The notes: generated by a model from the sequence alone, not told the origin. Shown: positions 49,433 through 58,614, counted from the stretch's first letter. The stretch: 64,000 bases of DNA from Actinomycetota bacterium (GCA_021324355.1 JAJPJD010000007.1:1-64000), one strand, 5' to 3'. A program made the numbers and translations.

Positions 49433-51730
49433 TTGGCCATCGATCTCGAGCTCGAAGAGGAGCAGCGGTTCTTGGACCGGGCCCACGAGAGCCTCGAGGC
49501 CATGCGGGCCCAGTCCCGCCGGATGCTCGAGTCGGTGCTCGACGTGGGCCGCGGTGGGACCCCCCAGTCTCGCACCGAGCGGGACATCGTGGTGCGGACC
49601 AGCCTGGCTCGGCTGGCCCAGCTGGACATCGGCGACCAGGCCTTGTGCTTCGGCCGGATCGACCGGGTGCCCGACCCCGGCCATGAGGCCGGCGAGACCT
49701 TCCACATCGGCCGGCTCGCGGTCTCCGGGCCCGACCGCGAGCCCTTGGTGGTGGACTGGCGGGCCCCGGTCGCAGCCCCCTTCTACCGGGCCACCGGCTT
49801 GGACGCCCAGGGACTGGCCCGCCGGCGCCACTTGGCGGTCAGGGGCCGCCGGGTCACCGGCTACGAGGACGAGTACTTCTCCGACGAGCACGCTCCGGCC
49901 CCGCCCGCCCCGGCCGAGAGCCCGATCGTCCTTGGCGGGCCAGGGGCCCTGTTGGCCGCCCTGGGCGCGGCTCGCACCGGCCGGATGGCCGACATCGTCG
50001 CCACCATCCAGCGGGAGCAGGACGAGATCATCCGCTCGCCGATGGCCGGCCTGCTGTTGGTGCAGGGAGGGCCGGGGACCGGCAAGACCGCCGTCGCCCT
50101 GCACCGAGCGGCGTACCTGCTCTACACCCACCGGTTCCCCCTGGAGCGCCAGGGGGTCCTGGTGGTGGGGCCCAACCCGCTGTTCCTCCGCTACATCGAG
50201 CAGGTCCTGCCCTCGCTGGGCGAGACCGGCGTCGCCCTGTCGACGGTCTCCGGGCTGGTGCCCGAGGTGAGGGTGCAGGCCACCGAGCCGCCTGAGGTGG
50301 CCCGGTTGAAGGGCGAGGCCCGGATGGCCGAGGTGGTGGCCCGGGCGGTCGCCGGCCGGGAGCGTCGGCTCCGCCGGCCGGTGGAGATCCCCTTCGGGGC
50401 CGTCGTCCTGCGCCTCGAGGTCGAGGACAGCGCCCGGATCGTCCGTCGGGCCCGACGCCGGCCAGGCACCCACAACGCCAAGCGCCGCTACGTCGAGCGT
50501 CAGGTCGCCTCGGTCCTGGCCGACCGGTACCTGCGGACGGTGCGCGCCCGCCTGGCTGCCGACCCGGGTCCGGCCGGCAGCCAGGAGGAAGGAGACGACC
50601 GAGCGGAGCTCATGGCCCGAATCCGCCGGCTCCCCGAGGTCCGTGACGCGCTGGCCCGGATGTGGCCCCGGCTGGCCCCCCACGAACTGATCCATGACCT
50701 GTTCGGCGCGCCCCCTCTCCTGGCCGCCGCGGCCCGGGGCATCCTGACCCCGGCCGAACAGGCCCTGTTGGTCCGGCCCCGCAGCGCCTCGCTGGACGCG
50801 GTGGGCTGGACCGCAGCCGACGCCGCCTTGGTGGACGAGGCTCGTGCCCTCCTCGGCCCCCGCCGGTCCCCAGTGCGGGTCCCGGCCGAGGGGCGGGCCC
50901 GGGCGGAGCGGCCGAGCGAGGCTCCGTTCTGGCCGGCCGGGCTCGACCCCTCGCCGGAGCCGCCACCGCCCGGGTCGTCGGCGTCCGAGGAGGTCCGTTC
51001 GTTCGGTCACATCGTGGTCGACGAGGTCCAGGACCTCTCGCCGATGCAGCTGCGCATGCTGGCACGGCGCTCGCTGTCCGGATCGATGACCGTAGTGGGC
51101 GACATCGCCCAGGCCACCGGGGCCGCCACCCCCACCAGCTGGGAGGAGGTGGCCCACCACCTCTCGCCCAAGAACCCGCCGCGGCTGGTGGAGCTCACGG
51201 TCAGCTACCGGACCCCGGCCGAGGTGGTGGCGGTGGCGGCCCGGGCACTGCGAGCCGCCGTGCCCGACCTCGCTCCGCCGACCCCGGTCCGTCGCTCGGG
51301 CCACACCCCCCGCATCGAGCACGTCCCGGGCGACGCGCTGGCCGACCGGGCGGCCGAACTGGCCGCCGAGCAGCTGGTCGCAGTCGACCCGGGGAAGGTC
51401 GCGGTCCTGGCACCCGAGGCCCTGGTGGCCGAGCTGGACCGGGCGCTGCGAGCCCACGGGCTCGACCCGATCGACCCCCGCGACCCGGCTGGCAGGGGGC
51501 TGGGCGCCCCGCTGGTCGTGCTGCCGGCGACCGAGGCGCACGGGCTCGAGTTCGACGGGGTGGTCGTGGTCGAGCCGGCTGCGCTGGTCAGCGAGGGAGC
51601 GGGGGGCGAGGGGCCGGCCGAGGCGCGCCGACGCGGCCTGCGGGCCCTCTACGTGGCGCTCACCCGTTCCACCCAGCGGCTGGCGGTCGTCCATTCCCGA
51701 CCGCTCCCGGTGGATTTGGCCGCCGACTGA
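49433..51730 (+). CDS. helD: HelD-like RNA polymerase recycling ATPase (UvrD/Rep superfamily 1)
   Basis: The 765-residue superfamily 1 ATPase has an N-terminal helical arm (about 1-80, LELEEEQRFLDRAHESLEAM). Walker A is VQGGPGTGKTAVALHR at about residue 205, Walker B/Q is HIVVDEVQDLSPMQL, motif IV/V is LTVSYRTPAEVV and motif VI is LYVALTRSTQRLAVVHS. HelD removes stalled RNA polymerase from nucleic acids. The start is a TTG with AGGAGG 7 nt upstream; no ATG or GTG fits better. The central region around residues 400-510 is less conserved, as expected for HelD clamp/bumper insertions. Confidence 0.88.
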   Translation: MAIDLELEEEQRFLDRAHESLEAMRAQSRRMLESVLDVGRGGTPQSRTERDIVVRTSLARLAQLDIGDQALCFGRIDRVPDPGHEAGETFHIGRLAVSGPDREPLVVDWRAPVAAPFYRATGLDAQGLARRRHLAVRGRRVTGYEDEYFSDEHAPAPPAPAESPIVLGGPGALLAALGAARTGRMADIVATIQREQDEIIRSPMAGLLLVQGGPGTGKTAVALHRAAYLLYTHRFPLERQGVLVVGPNPLFLRYIEQVLPSLGETGVALSTVSGLVPEVRVQATEPPEVARLKGEARMAEVVARAVAGRERRLRRPVEIPFGAVVLRLEVEDSARIVRRARRRPGTHNAKRRYVERQVASVLADRYLRTVRARLAADPGPAGSQEEGDDRAELMARIRRLPEVRDALARMWPRLAPHELIHDLFGAPPLLAAAARGILTPAEQALLVRPRSASLDAVGWTAADAALVDEARALLGPRRSPVRVPAEGRARAERPSEAPFWPAGLDPSPEPPPPGSSASEEVRSFGHIVVDEVQDLSPMQLRMLARRSLSGSMTVVGDIAQATGAATPTSWEEVAHHLSPKNPPRLVELTVSYRTPAEVVAVAARALRAAVPDLAPPTPVRRSGHTPRIEHVPGDALADRAAELAAEQLVAVDPGKVAVLAPEALVAELDRALRAHGLDPIDPRDPAGRGLGAPLVVLPATEAHGLEFDGVVVVEPAALVSEGAGGEGPAEARRRGLRALYVALTRSTQRLAVVHSRPLPVDLAAD

Positions 51731-51816
51731 CCGTCTCTGCGACCACGAGTGCCCTGGTCGGCGGCTCGCCCGCCTTCACCAGGGTGTTGGCGCCTCGCCG
51801 GCCGGGTCGAGTAGGA

Positions 51817-52425
51817 ATGGTCCCCGTGAGCCAGGCGATCTCGGTGGGCAAGCCTGCCAAGACCCCGCGCATCACCCACAACCGCCCGCCCATGCTGGCC
51901 ATCGGGGTCATGATCTGGCTGGGCTCGGAGCTCATGTTCTTCAGCGGCCTGTTCGCCGCGTTCTTCACCATCCGCTCCGAGCACACGGTCTGGCCGCCGG
52001 CCGGGACACAGCTGGACACGGTCCGGGCCGCCATCTTCACCGCGGTGCTGGTCTCCTCCAGCTTCACCATGCAGAAGGCCGTGTTCGACGAGGAGCGGCG
52101 CGACCGGCGCTCGGCCAAGATCTGGGTGGGCTGGACGATCTTCCTCGGGGCCGCCTTCTTGGGCAACCAGTTCTCCGAGTGGTTGTTCCTGCCCACCCGG
52201 CCCAGCACCAACGCCTACGGGTCGCTCTTCTTCATCATGACCGGCCTGCACGGCCTGCACGTCTTCATCGGCCTGGTCGCCATGACCTTCCTCTTGTTGC
52301 GTATGCGGGGCAAGTCGGGCGACCCCGGCGAGCTGTCGGTGTTCCAAGGCGTGAGCTACTACTGGCACTTCGTCGACATCGTCTGGATCGGGCTGTTCAG
52401 CTGCCTGTTCTTGTTGAAGGGATGA
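51817..52425 (+). CDS. ctaE: cytochrome c oxidase subunit III (aa3 type)
   Basis: The 202-residue subunit has five hydrophobic helices, the short form found in actinobacteria. NRPPMLAIGVMIWLGSELMF, FFSGLFAAFF, TGLHGLHVFIGL and SYYWHFVDIVWIGLF are diagnostic. ATG 51817 is likely; GTG 51826 is an alternative. It overlaps qcrC by 4 nt, as in the mycobacterial ctaE-qcrCAB operon. Subunits I and II are not in the window. Confidence 0.94.
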   Translation: MVPVSQAISVGKPAKTPRITHNRPPMLAIGVMIWLGSELMFFSGLFAAFFTIRSEHTVWPPAGTQLDTVRAAIFTAVLVSSSFTMQKAVFDEERRDRRSAKIWVGWTIFLGAAFLGNQFSEWLFLPTRPSTNAYGSLFFIMTGLHGLHVFIGLVAMTFLLLRMRGKSGDPGELSVFQGVSYYWHFVDIVWIGLFSCLFLLKG

Positions 52426-53237
52426 AGCTCCTCCACCGGGTTCGCTCCAGTCGGCTCCTGCTCCCGGGCGCGGTCGTCTTCGGCGTGGCGCTCGGGGGTG
52501 TGCTCGCGTTCGGTGTCGGCGGTGCCCAGGGGCTCAACCAGAGCGAGCGCTCCTACGGCGACTCGGCGATCACCTACTACTACCCACCGAAGTCCTACAT
52601 CCCGGCCGGGCAGGCGCTCTTCGACACCTTCTGCTCCAGTTGCCACGGCACCAACGCCGAAGGAACCTCTCGGGCCCCCAACCTGCTCGGCCTGGGGCCG
52701 GCCACCATCGACTTCTGGGTGACCACGGGCCGCATGCCGGCCGAGAACCCCAACGCCATTCAGGCGCCCCGAAAGCCGGCCAAACTCTCCGACCAAGAAG
52801 CGTTGGAGGTGGCGGCCTACGTGAACTCCCTGGACCCGTCCCGGCCCGGCATACCTCGGGTCAACCTGAAGGACGCCAACGTGGCCATCGGAGCCGACCT
52901 GTTTTCCCTCAACTGCGCCGCCTGCCACACCATCACCGGGGCCGGCGACGAGCTGGCGTTCGGCACCTACGCTCCGTCGCTGCGGGCCGCCACCCCGACC
53001 CAGGTGGCCGAGGCCATTCGCACCGGCCCGGGCAACATGCCGGTCTTCAGCGGCAACCTCACCGACGCCCAAGTTGCTGACATCGACGCCTACGTCACCC
53101 GGTACATCCAGCACCCGACCAACCCGGGCGGGTTCGCTCTGGGGGGGGTGGGGCCGGTGGCCGAGGGGTTCGTGGCGCTGCTCTTCGGCGTCGGGTTGTT
53201 GGCCCTGATCGGCTACTGGATCGGGGAGCGGGCATGA
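52422..53237 (+). CDS. qcrC: cytochrome bc complex diheme cytochrome c subunit
   Basis: The 271-residue protein has an N-terminal membrane anchor or signal helix (about 13-36), two c-type heme sites (CSSCHG and CAACHT) and a C-terminal membrane helix (AEGFVALLFGVGLLALIGYW). The diheme form supplies electrons directly to the aa3 oxidase in actinobacterial supercomplexes, replacing a soluble cytochrome c. Possible axial Met ligands lie in GRMPAEN and GNMPVFSG. It overlaps both neighbours by 4 nt. Confidence 0.95.
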   Translation: MKLLHRVRSSRLLLPGAVVFGVALGGVLAFGVGGAQGLNQSERSYGDSAITYYYPPKSYIPAGQALFDTFCSSCHGTNAEGTSRAPNLLGLGPATIDFWVTTGRMPAENPNAIQAPRKPAKLSDQEALEVAAYVNSLDPSRPGIPRVNLKDANVAIGADLFSLNCAACHTITGAGDELAFGTYAPSLRAATPTQVAEAIRTGPGNMPVFSGNLTDAQVADIDAYVTRYIQHPTNPGGFALGGVGPVAEGFVALLFGVGLLALIGYWIGERA

Positions 53238-54190
53238 GTCCTGACACCGACCTCGAGCACCCCACCCCGGCCGACGCCGGGATGCCAGTGGCGCGGGCTG
53301 ACGACCCGCACCTGCAGGAAGCGGTGCGCGACCCCAAGGGTGCCGAGCGGTCGATCGCGGTGATGCTTGCCCTGGGCGTGGTCGGGGTGGCGGTCTTCGG
53401 TGCCGCCTACGTGCAGAACTGGCGGCCCTGGAGCCTGGGCCTCTCGCTCGGCCTGGGCCTGTTCTTCCTTGGCTTCGGCCTCACCGCCTGGGGCAAGTAC
53501 CTCATGCCCCAGGGTCCGTTCACCGAGGCCCGTCACGCGCTGCGGTCGTCTCGGGCCGAGCGGGAGGCCATTGCCGCCGCCCTGGTGGAGCGGACCGGCG
53601 TCGTGGTGAAACGCCGTCGGGTCCTCGCCGGGCTGCTCGGCTCGGGACTGGGGATCTTCGGCATCGTGGCCTTGTTCCCCCTGTTGCGTTCGCTCGGCCC
53701 GCTGCCCGGCCTCACCCTGACCAAGACCAACTGGCGTCGGGGCTCGTTGTTGGTGGACGCCAACGGGCGGGCCATCCACCGTGACACCCTGGAGCCGGGC
53801 GGCATCATCACCGTCTTCCCGGCCGGGTTCGAGAACAACGACCAGGCGGTGGCGGTCGACCAGACGGTGCTGATCCGGGCTGGGACGACCGATCTTGTGA
53901 CCGAGAAGGGTCGAGCCACCTGGGCGCCGGCCGGGTACGTGGCCTACTCCAAGCTCTGTACGCACGCCGGCTGCCCAGTGGGCCTCTACGAGAAGCAGCT
54001 GCGGCTGTTGGTCTGCCCCTGTCACCAGTCGATGTTCAACATCGACGACGGGGCGGTCCCCGAGTTCGGGCCGGCGCCGCGCCCGCTGCCCCAGCTCCCC
54101 CTGTACATCGACAGCCAGGGCTTCCTGCGGGCCCAGGCCGGCTACGACCAGCCGGTCGGCCCCGGGTACTACGAGCGGACGACGACGTGA
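53234..54190 (+). CDS. qcrA: Rieske iron-sulfur subunit of the cytochrome bc complex
   Basis: The 318-residue protein has three N-terminal membrane helices, the actinobacterial arrangement (RSIAVMLALGVVGVAVFGAA, LGLSLGLGLFFLGFGLTAWG, GLLGSGLGIFGIVALF). The Rieske domain has cluster ligands CTHAGCPVG and CPCHQSMFNID. KRRRV precedes the third helix, like a Tat-type context. It overlaps qcrC and qcrB by 4 nt. Confidence 0.95.
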   Translation: MSPDTDLEHPTPADAGMPVARADDPHLQEAVRDPKGAERSIAVMLALGVVGVAVFGAAYVQNWRPWSLGLSLGLGLFFLGFGLTAWGKYLMPQGPFTEARHALRSSRAEREAIAAALVERTGVVVKRRRVLAGLLGSGLGIFGIVALFPLLRSLGPLPGLTLTKTNWRRGSLLVDANGRAIHRDTLEPGGIITVFPAGFENNDQAVAVDQTVLIRAGTTDLVTEKGRATWAPAGYVAYSKLCTHAGCPVGLYEKQLRLLVCPCHQSMFNIDDGAVPEFGPAPRPLPQLPLYIDSQGFLRAQAGYDQPVGPGYYERTTT

Positions 54191-55740
54191 GCACCACCCC
54201 GGTTCGGACCAAGCGCCAGCTCCGGGCGGCCCGTGGCCCCTACGGCCGGGTCGGTCAGATCATCGACGAGCTCGACGACCGCTTCGGGTTGGCTCGCGGC
54301 GGTCGAATCTTCTTGGACAAGATCTTCCCGGACCACTGGTCGTTCATGCTGGGCGAGATCGCCCTGTACTCCTTCGTCGTGCTGGTGGCGACCGGGATCT
54401 TCCTCACCCTTTACTACGTCCCGTCCCAGAGCGTCTCCATCTACCACGGCACCTACGCGCCCCTGCGGGGCCAGAAAGTGACGGCCGCCTACGCCTCGAC
54501 CGTCAACCTGTCGCTCTCGGTCCGGGCCGGGCTGCTCATGCGTCAGATGCACCACTGGGCGGCCGACATCTTCGTGGGGGCGATCGTCATCCACATGGCC
54601 CGGATCTTCTTCACCGGCGCCTTCCGCAAGCCCCGGGAGCTCAACTGGACGATCGGGATCACCCTGCTCATGCTGTCGCTGGCCAACGGCTTCATCGGGT
54701 ACTCGCTTCCCGACGACCTGATCTCGGGCACCGGGCTGCGGATCATGTACTCGATCGTGCTCTCGATCCCCTTCGTCGGCACCTACCTGGCCTTCTGGCT
54801 GTTCGGCGGGAACTACCCGGGGACAGTGATCATCCCCCGGCTGTTCGTCATCCACGTCCTCATCCTCCCGGCGATCATCGCCGCCCTGATCGGCGCCCAC
54901 CTGGCCCTGCTGGTGCGCCAGAAGCACACCCAGTTCCCCGGCAAGGGCCGGACCGAAGACAACGTGGTCGGCTCGCCCATGTACCCCACGTTCATGGCCA
55001 AGACCACCGGGTACCTGTTCATGATCACCGCGGTCATCACGGTGCTCGGGGGGATCGCGCAGATCAACCCGATCTGGCAGTTCGGCCAGTACCAGGCAGA
55101 CAAGATCTCCTACGCGGTCCAGCCCGACTGGTACATGGGATGGCTCGACGGGGCGCTGCGCATCATGCCCAGCTGGGAGTTCGCCGGGTGGGGTCACACC
55201 ATCCCCTTCGTAGTGTTCCTGCCGGCAGTGGTCTTCCCGGGCATGATCTTCACCCTCTGCTATGCCTGGCCCGCCATCGAGCGGAAGTTCACCGGCGACA
55301 ACGTCATCCACCACCTGTTGGACCGCCCCCGGGACCGGCCGAAGCGGACTGCGGCCGGGGCGGCGATGATCGCCCTCATGTTCACCCTGCTCGGCGCGAG
55401 CGCGACCGACGTGTTGGCCAACTTCTTCCAGGTCTCCCTCAACGAGGTGCTGTGGACTTTCAGGGTCCTGGTGTTCGTGGTGCCGATCGTGGTCGGGTTC
55501 TTCACCTGGCGGATCTGCCTCGAGATGCAGGGCGGCGGCGCCTCGATCGGGAAGCGCAAGCGGGCGGTGCTCATGATCCGGACCGAGACCGGCGAGTACC
55601 GGACGGTCGAGACCGAGCCGCAGCCAGACGACGAGAAGGAGGAGCTGCCACCGATCCCGGTGCCGGTGCGGATCGAAGTCGGCGCCGAGCGCGGCGACGG
55701 CGACGGGCACCAGCCCGGGGTCCGGGTGGTCCCTCGCTAG
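54187..55740 (+). CDS. qcrB: cytochrome b subunit of the cytochrome bc complex
   Basis: The 517-residue membrane protein oxidises menaquinol and carries hemes bL and bH. Heme His pairs are in QMHHWAADIFVGAIVIHMAR and in the fourth-helix region FVIHVLILPAIIAALIGAHL. The Qo-site PDWY motif is in VQPDWYMGWLDGALRIMPSW. A hydrophilic C-terminal extension of about 80 residues ends the protein, as in actinobacteria. It receives quinol made by the nuo complex. Confidence 0.95.
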   Translation: MSTTPVRTKRQLRAARGPYGRVGQIIDELDDRFGLARGGRIFLDKIFPDHWSFMLGEIALYSFVVLVATGIFLTLYYVPSQSVSIYHGTYAPLRGQKVTAAYASTVNLSLSVRAGLLMRQMHHWAADIFVGAIVIHMARIFFTGAFRKPRELNWTIGITLLMLSLANGFIGYSLPDDLISGTGLRIMYSIVLSIPFVGTYLAFWLFGGNYPGTVIIPRLFVIHVLILPAIIAALIGAHLALLVRQKHTQFPGKGRTEDNVVGSPMYPTFMAKTTGYLFMITAVITVLGGIAQINPIWQFGQYQADKISYAVQPDWYMGWLDGALRIMPSWEFAGWGHTIPFVVFLPAVVFPGMIFTLCYAWPAIERKFTGDNVIHHLLDRPRDRPKRTAAGAAMIALMFTLLGASATDVLANFFQVSLNEVLWTFRVLVFVVPIVVGFFTWRICLEMQGGGASIGKRKRAVLMIRTETGEYRTVETEPQPDDEKEELPPIPVPVRIEVGAERGDGDGHQPGVRVVPR

Positions 55741-56330
55741 GTCCGCCGTCGCCGCTGGCCGGGCCGAGTCTCTACTCGAACGGCCTCTGGCTACCGTGCT
55801 CGCCCGGCTGGGTGGTCCTGCAGGGCGTTGGTCGGGACCGACGGGCGCCAGGTGCTCGGCGTCTCCCCGCTGGGCAGCACTCACGACACGATTACGCAGC
55901 CACCCGGGTGTGCGCAGCTGGTCCAGGTGGTGGGGGACTACACCGGCCACCTGGCCGGCGACGTGAGGTTGTGCGGCCGGTTTCCCGCTTCGGCGGCAGA
56001 GACCGAGGTGCGCCCGAGCGGTCTGTCGGCTCGGACCTGCCAGGTCCCAGGGAGCCAGCCGTCGATCGCTCTCACCCTTGAGGTGGTCACCTTTGTCGAT
56101 CCCCCTGCTGTCACCGGGTCGGCGGCAGGATCTGGTCCTGTTCCCCTCGTTCGGCGTCGCAGGCCTACCCGCAGCTCGCCTCGGGTTCCGACGCCGACGT
56201 CGACGTCTGGCTCCTGTCGTGCGCGCTGTCCAGGGCTCGGTCCTCGGGGTGCGGGTCGATCGAGCGCGACTTCGTGGTCCGCCAGCCGCCGTCATACATC
56301 CCGTCGAACTGATGGTGAGCTGGGGGCCGC
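55741..56330. other. 590-base stretch with no confident gene, possible decayed gene
   Basis: This lies between the end of qcrB and the end of the convergent MFS gene. A plus-strand open frame from 55828 reads protein-like for about 90 residues (GTDGRQVLGVSPLGSTHDTI, LVQVVGDYTGHLAGDVRLCG), then turns into Arg/Ser-rich sequence typical of out-of-frame GC-rich DNA. I recognise no family, ribosome-binding site, terminator or repeat. A truncated gene is possible. Confidence 0.35.
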
Positions 56331-57608
56331 TCAGCGGTCCAGCGTCTCTGGGGCAAGTTCGGCCTGGGAGCGGTCTGCGAGCTGCGGCTTGCTGACCGCC
56401 CTATCGACCCCTGCTCCGGCCCGCGGCAGGGGGACCGGGCGGAGGTGGTCGAGCAGGGCCGATCCGACCAGCAGGGCCCCGAAGGCCGCGCCGAGGCCGC
56501 ACACTCCGTACCACCCGAAGGCGGCCAGGACCGCCCCGGCGCTCAGCGAGCCGACTGCGCCACCGGCGAAGTACGAGACCATGTAGCCACTGTTGACCCG
56601 AGAGCGCGCCTCGGGGCGGACTCGGTAGATCAAGGCCTGGTTGGTGATCTGGATTCCCTGAGTCCCGATGTCGAGAACCAGAATGCCGGCGAGCAGTGGG
56701 GCGAGCGACGTGCGGCCCAGGGCCAGTAACCCGAACGAGCCCGTTAGCAGGAGCGCCGAGACCGTCGTCACCGTTCGCGTCCGTTCGGCATCGGCCAGGC
56801 GTCCGGCGACGTTGGCCATCGTCACCCCTGCCACTCCGGCCAGGCCGAAGAGGCCGATGACCGCTCGGGAGTAATGGAAGGGAGGACCCGAGAGCAAGAA
56901 GGCGAGCGACGTCCACAGGACGCTGAATGCCGCGAACTCGGTGGCGCCGTCGAAGGACCGCCGGCGCAGCACTGGCTCGCTGATCAGCAGGCTGAGCGAG
57001 GTGACGACCAGACGGCCGTAAGGGAGGCGGGGCCGAGGGCCCTCAGTGGGGAGGGCCCGGCGGAGCACCGCCGCGAACGCCACCATCAGGCCAGCCGAGA
57101 CCCAGTAAATGGTCCGCCAGCCGGCAACCTGGGCGACCAAGCCGGCAGCCGTCCGGGCCAGCAGGATCCCGAGGAGCAGGCCGGTCATGATCCGGGCGAC
57201 GACCCGGCCCTGGCGGTTCGGGTCGGCCAGGTCGGCGGCGAAGGGGATCATCACCTGGCCGGCGACCGACGTGCATCCCACCGCGAGCGCAGCAGCCTCG
57301 AAGAGCCACAAGGTGGGGGCTGCGGCCGCCGTGGCCAGGGAGACCGCGGCCGCCAGGTAGATGGCGACCGTGAGGGAGCGGCGGGGGCGCAGGTCCCCGA
57401 GCGGGACCACCAACAGGAGCCCGAGGGCGTAGCCGACCTGGGTGCTGGTGACCACCAGGGAGGTGGTGGCACTGCCAGCCGAGAACTCGGTCGCGATCTG
57501 GTGGAGCAGGGGCTGGGCGTAGTAGAGGTTGGCGACGATCGCCCCGGTGGCCACCGCCATGAGCAGGACCAGCCGGTTGGACAGCCGCGGACGAGCGGAG
57601 GAGTTCAC
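56331..57608 (-). CDS. MFS transporter, drug:H+ antiporter-like
   Basis: The 425-residue protein has 12 predicted membrane helices in two halves. Conserved stretches are VANLYYAQPLLHQIATEF, QVGYALGLLLVVPLGDLRPR (loop 2-3 motif GDLRPRR) and VAGQVMIPFAADLADPNRQG. This resembles the YgaY/NepI-like group of exporters. GTG 57608 has TAGGGT 7 nt upstream, which fits leaderless transcription and excludes the longer frame. Substrate unknown. The last 30 residues are polar. Confidence 0.85.
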   Translation of the reverse strand: MNSSARPRLSNRLVLLMAVATGAIVANLYYAQPLLHQIATEFSAGSATTSLVVTSTQVGYALGLLLVVPLGDLRPRRSLTVAIYLAAAVSLATAAAAPTLWLFEAAALAVGCTSVAGQVMIPFAADLADPNRQGRVVARIMTGLLLGILLARTAAGLVAQVAGWRTIYWVSAGLMVAFAAVLRRALPTEGPRPRLPYGRLVVTSLSLLISEPVLRRRSFDGATEFAAFSVLWTSLAFLLSGPPFHYSRAVIGLFGLAGVAGVTMANVAGRLADAERTRTVTTVSALLLTGSFGLLALGRTSLAPLLAGILVLDIGTQGIQITNQALIYRVRPEARSRVNSGYMVSYFAGGAVGSLSAGAVLAAFGWYGVCGLGAAFGALLVGSALLDHLRPVPLPRAGAGVDRAVSKPQLADRSQAELAPETLDR

Positions 57609-57615
57609 CGGCCCG

Positions 57616-57621
57616 ACCCTA
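57616..57621 (-). promoter_or_regulatory. TAGGGT -10 element, leaderless type (minus strand)
   Basis: TAGGGT lies 7 nt before the MFS GTG on the minus strand, with no ribosome-binding site. About 95 nt separate it from the divergent thioesterase start. Confidence 0.42.
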
Positions 57622-57716
57622 CCGGCAGGCCTTCGGTGCGGGACCGGAGCCACCGCGACCATCCAGGTCGGTGCGGGTTGGCGGGCCACCCCACCTCGTG
57701 GGCCAGACTGGGTTCC

Positions 57717-58556
57717 ATGAGCGATCCCCCCCGCCGGACTCTGGCCGGCATCCTCGACCTTCGTCCCTCGGGCCAGGACCGCTGGGAGGCCCCGACTCCC
57801 GGGGAGGGCCCTCCCCGGCTGTTCGGCGGCCAGGTGGCGGCCCAGGCGCTGGCGGCTGCCTGCCGGACGGTCCCAGCCGACCGGCCACCCCACTCGTTGC
57901 ACGGCTACTTCATCCGGCCGGGTCGTCCCGACACCACCTTGGAGCTGGTGGTCGAACGGACCCGCGATGGACGATCCTTCACCACCAGGCACGTCACCGC
58001 TCTCCAGGAGGGCAAGGCGATCTTCAACCTCACGGCGTCGTTCCACGTTGGCGAACCCGGGGTCGACTGGCAGCTTCCGGCGCCCGACGTTCCCCCACCG
58101 GACGCGGTTGCCGGCTCAGCGCGTCCGTCCCGCCGAATGTGGGGACCGGCCAGCTTCTTCGAACAGCGGCCGATCCGGGCCAACCCGGACGGCGATCCCT
58201 GGCCGCATCACCCGTGCTGGGTCCGGCTCGTCGACGAGGTGCCGGCCGACCCGGCCGAGCAGGCGTGCGCGCTCACCTTCATCTCCGACATGGGGGTGGT
58301 TGGCTCGGCTCGGGCCCCCGGGGACCGGACGCGCCCGTCCTCCCTCGCCAGCCTGGACCACGCGGTCTGGTTCCACCGGCCCTTCGATGTGACCCAGTGG
58401 CACCTGTTCTCAGTCGACCCGGTCTCCAACTACGGCGCCCGCGGGCTGGCCCTAGGGACCTTCCACGACCTGGACGGCAGACTGGTGGCCTCGATCGCTC
58501 AGGAGGGGCTCATCCGGCCGGGGCCGCCCGACTGGCTTCCGCCTGGCGCTGGCTGA
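57717..58556 (+). CDS. acyl-CoA thioesterase II (TesB-like, double hotdog)
   Basis: The 279-residue double-hotdog protein hydrolyses acyl-CoA to free acid and CoA. FGGQVAAQALAAACRTVPAD, SLHGYFIRPGRPDTTLELVV, RDGRSFTTRHVTALQEGKAI and the second hotdog SLDHAVWFHRPFDVTQWHLF are family blocks. The catalytic Asp/Thr/Gln set is consistent with FISDMG and VSNYGARG regions. ATG 57717 starts the family match; upstream frame is a shadow of the MFS gene. A GC-rich hairpin follows its stop. Confidence 0.92.
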   Translation: MSDPPRRTLAGILDLRPSGQDRWEAPTPGEGPPRLFGGQVAAQALAAACRTVPADRPPHSLHGYFIRPGRPDTTLELVVERTRDGRSFTTRHVTALQEGKAIFNLTASFHVGEPGVDWQLPAPDVPPPDAVAGSARPSRRMWGPASFFEQRPIRANPDGDPWPHHPCWVRLVDEVPADPAEQACALTFISDMGVVGSARAPGDRTRPSSLASLDHAVWFHRPFDVTQWHLFSVDPVSNYGARGLALGTFHDLDGRLVASIAQEGLIRPGPPDWLPPGAG

Positions 58557-58562
58557 TCCCCA

Positions 58563-58600
58563 GTCCGGGCCCGCGGTACCGCGTACCGGGGGGCCCGGAC
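58563..58600. terminator. GC-rich hairpin between convergent genes, probable bidirectional terminator
   Basis: GTCCGGGCCC (58563-58572) pairs perfectly with GGGCCCGGAC (58591-58600), and the inside contains a second small palindrome, GCGGTACCGC. It lies in the 58-nt gap between the thioesterase and an enoyl-CoA hydratase gene, which both end here. No T-tract follows, as is common in actinobacteria. Confidence 0.6.
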
Positions 58601-58614
58601 ACCGTGAGCCGGAA

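Noticed and set aside
49253-51694. An 813-codon minus-strand frame opposite helD
   Set aside because: No family features; helD has all superfamily 1 motifs on the plus strand.
54169-56295. A 708-codon minus-strand frame opposite qcrB
   Set aside because: Shadow composition; qcrB on the plus strand is unambiguous.
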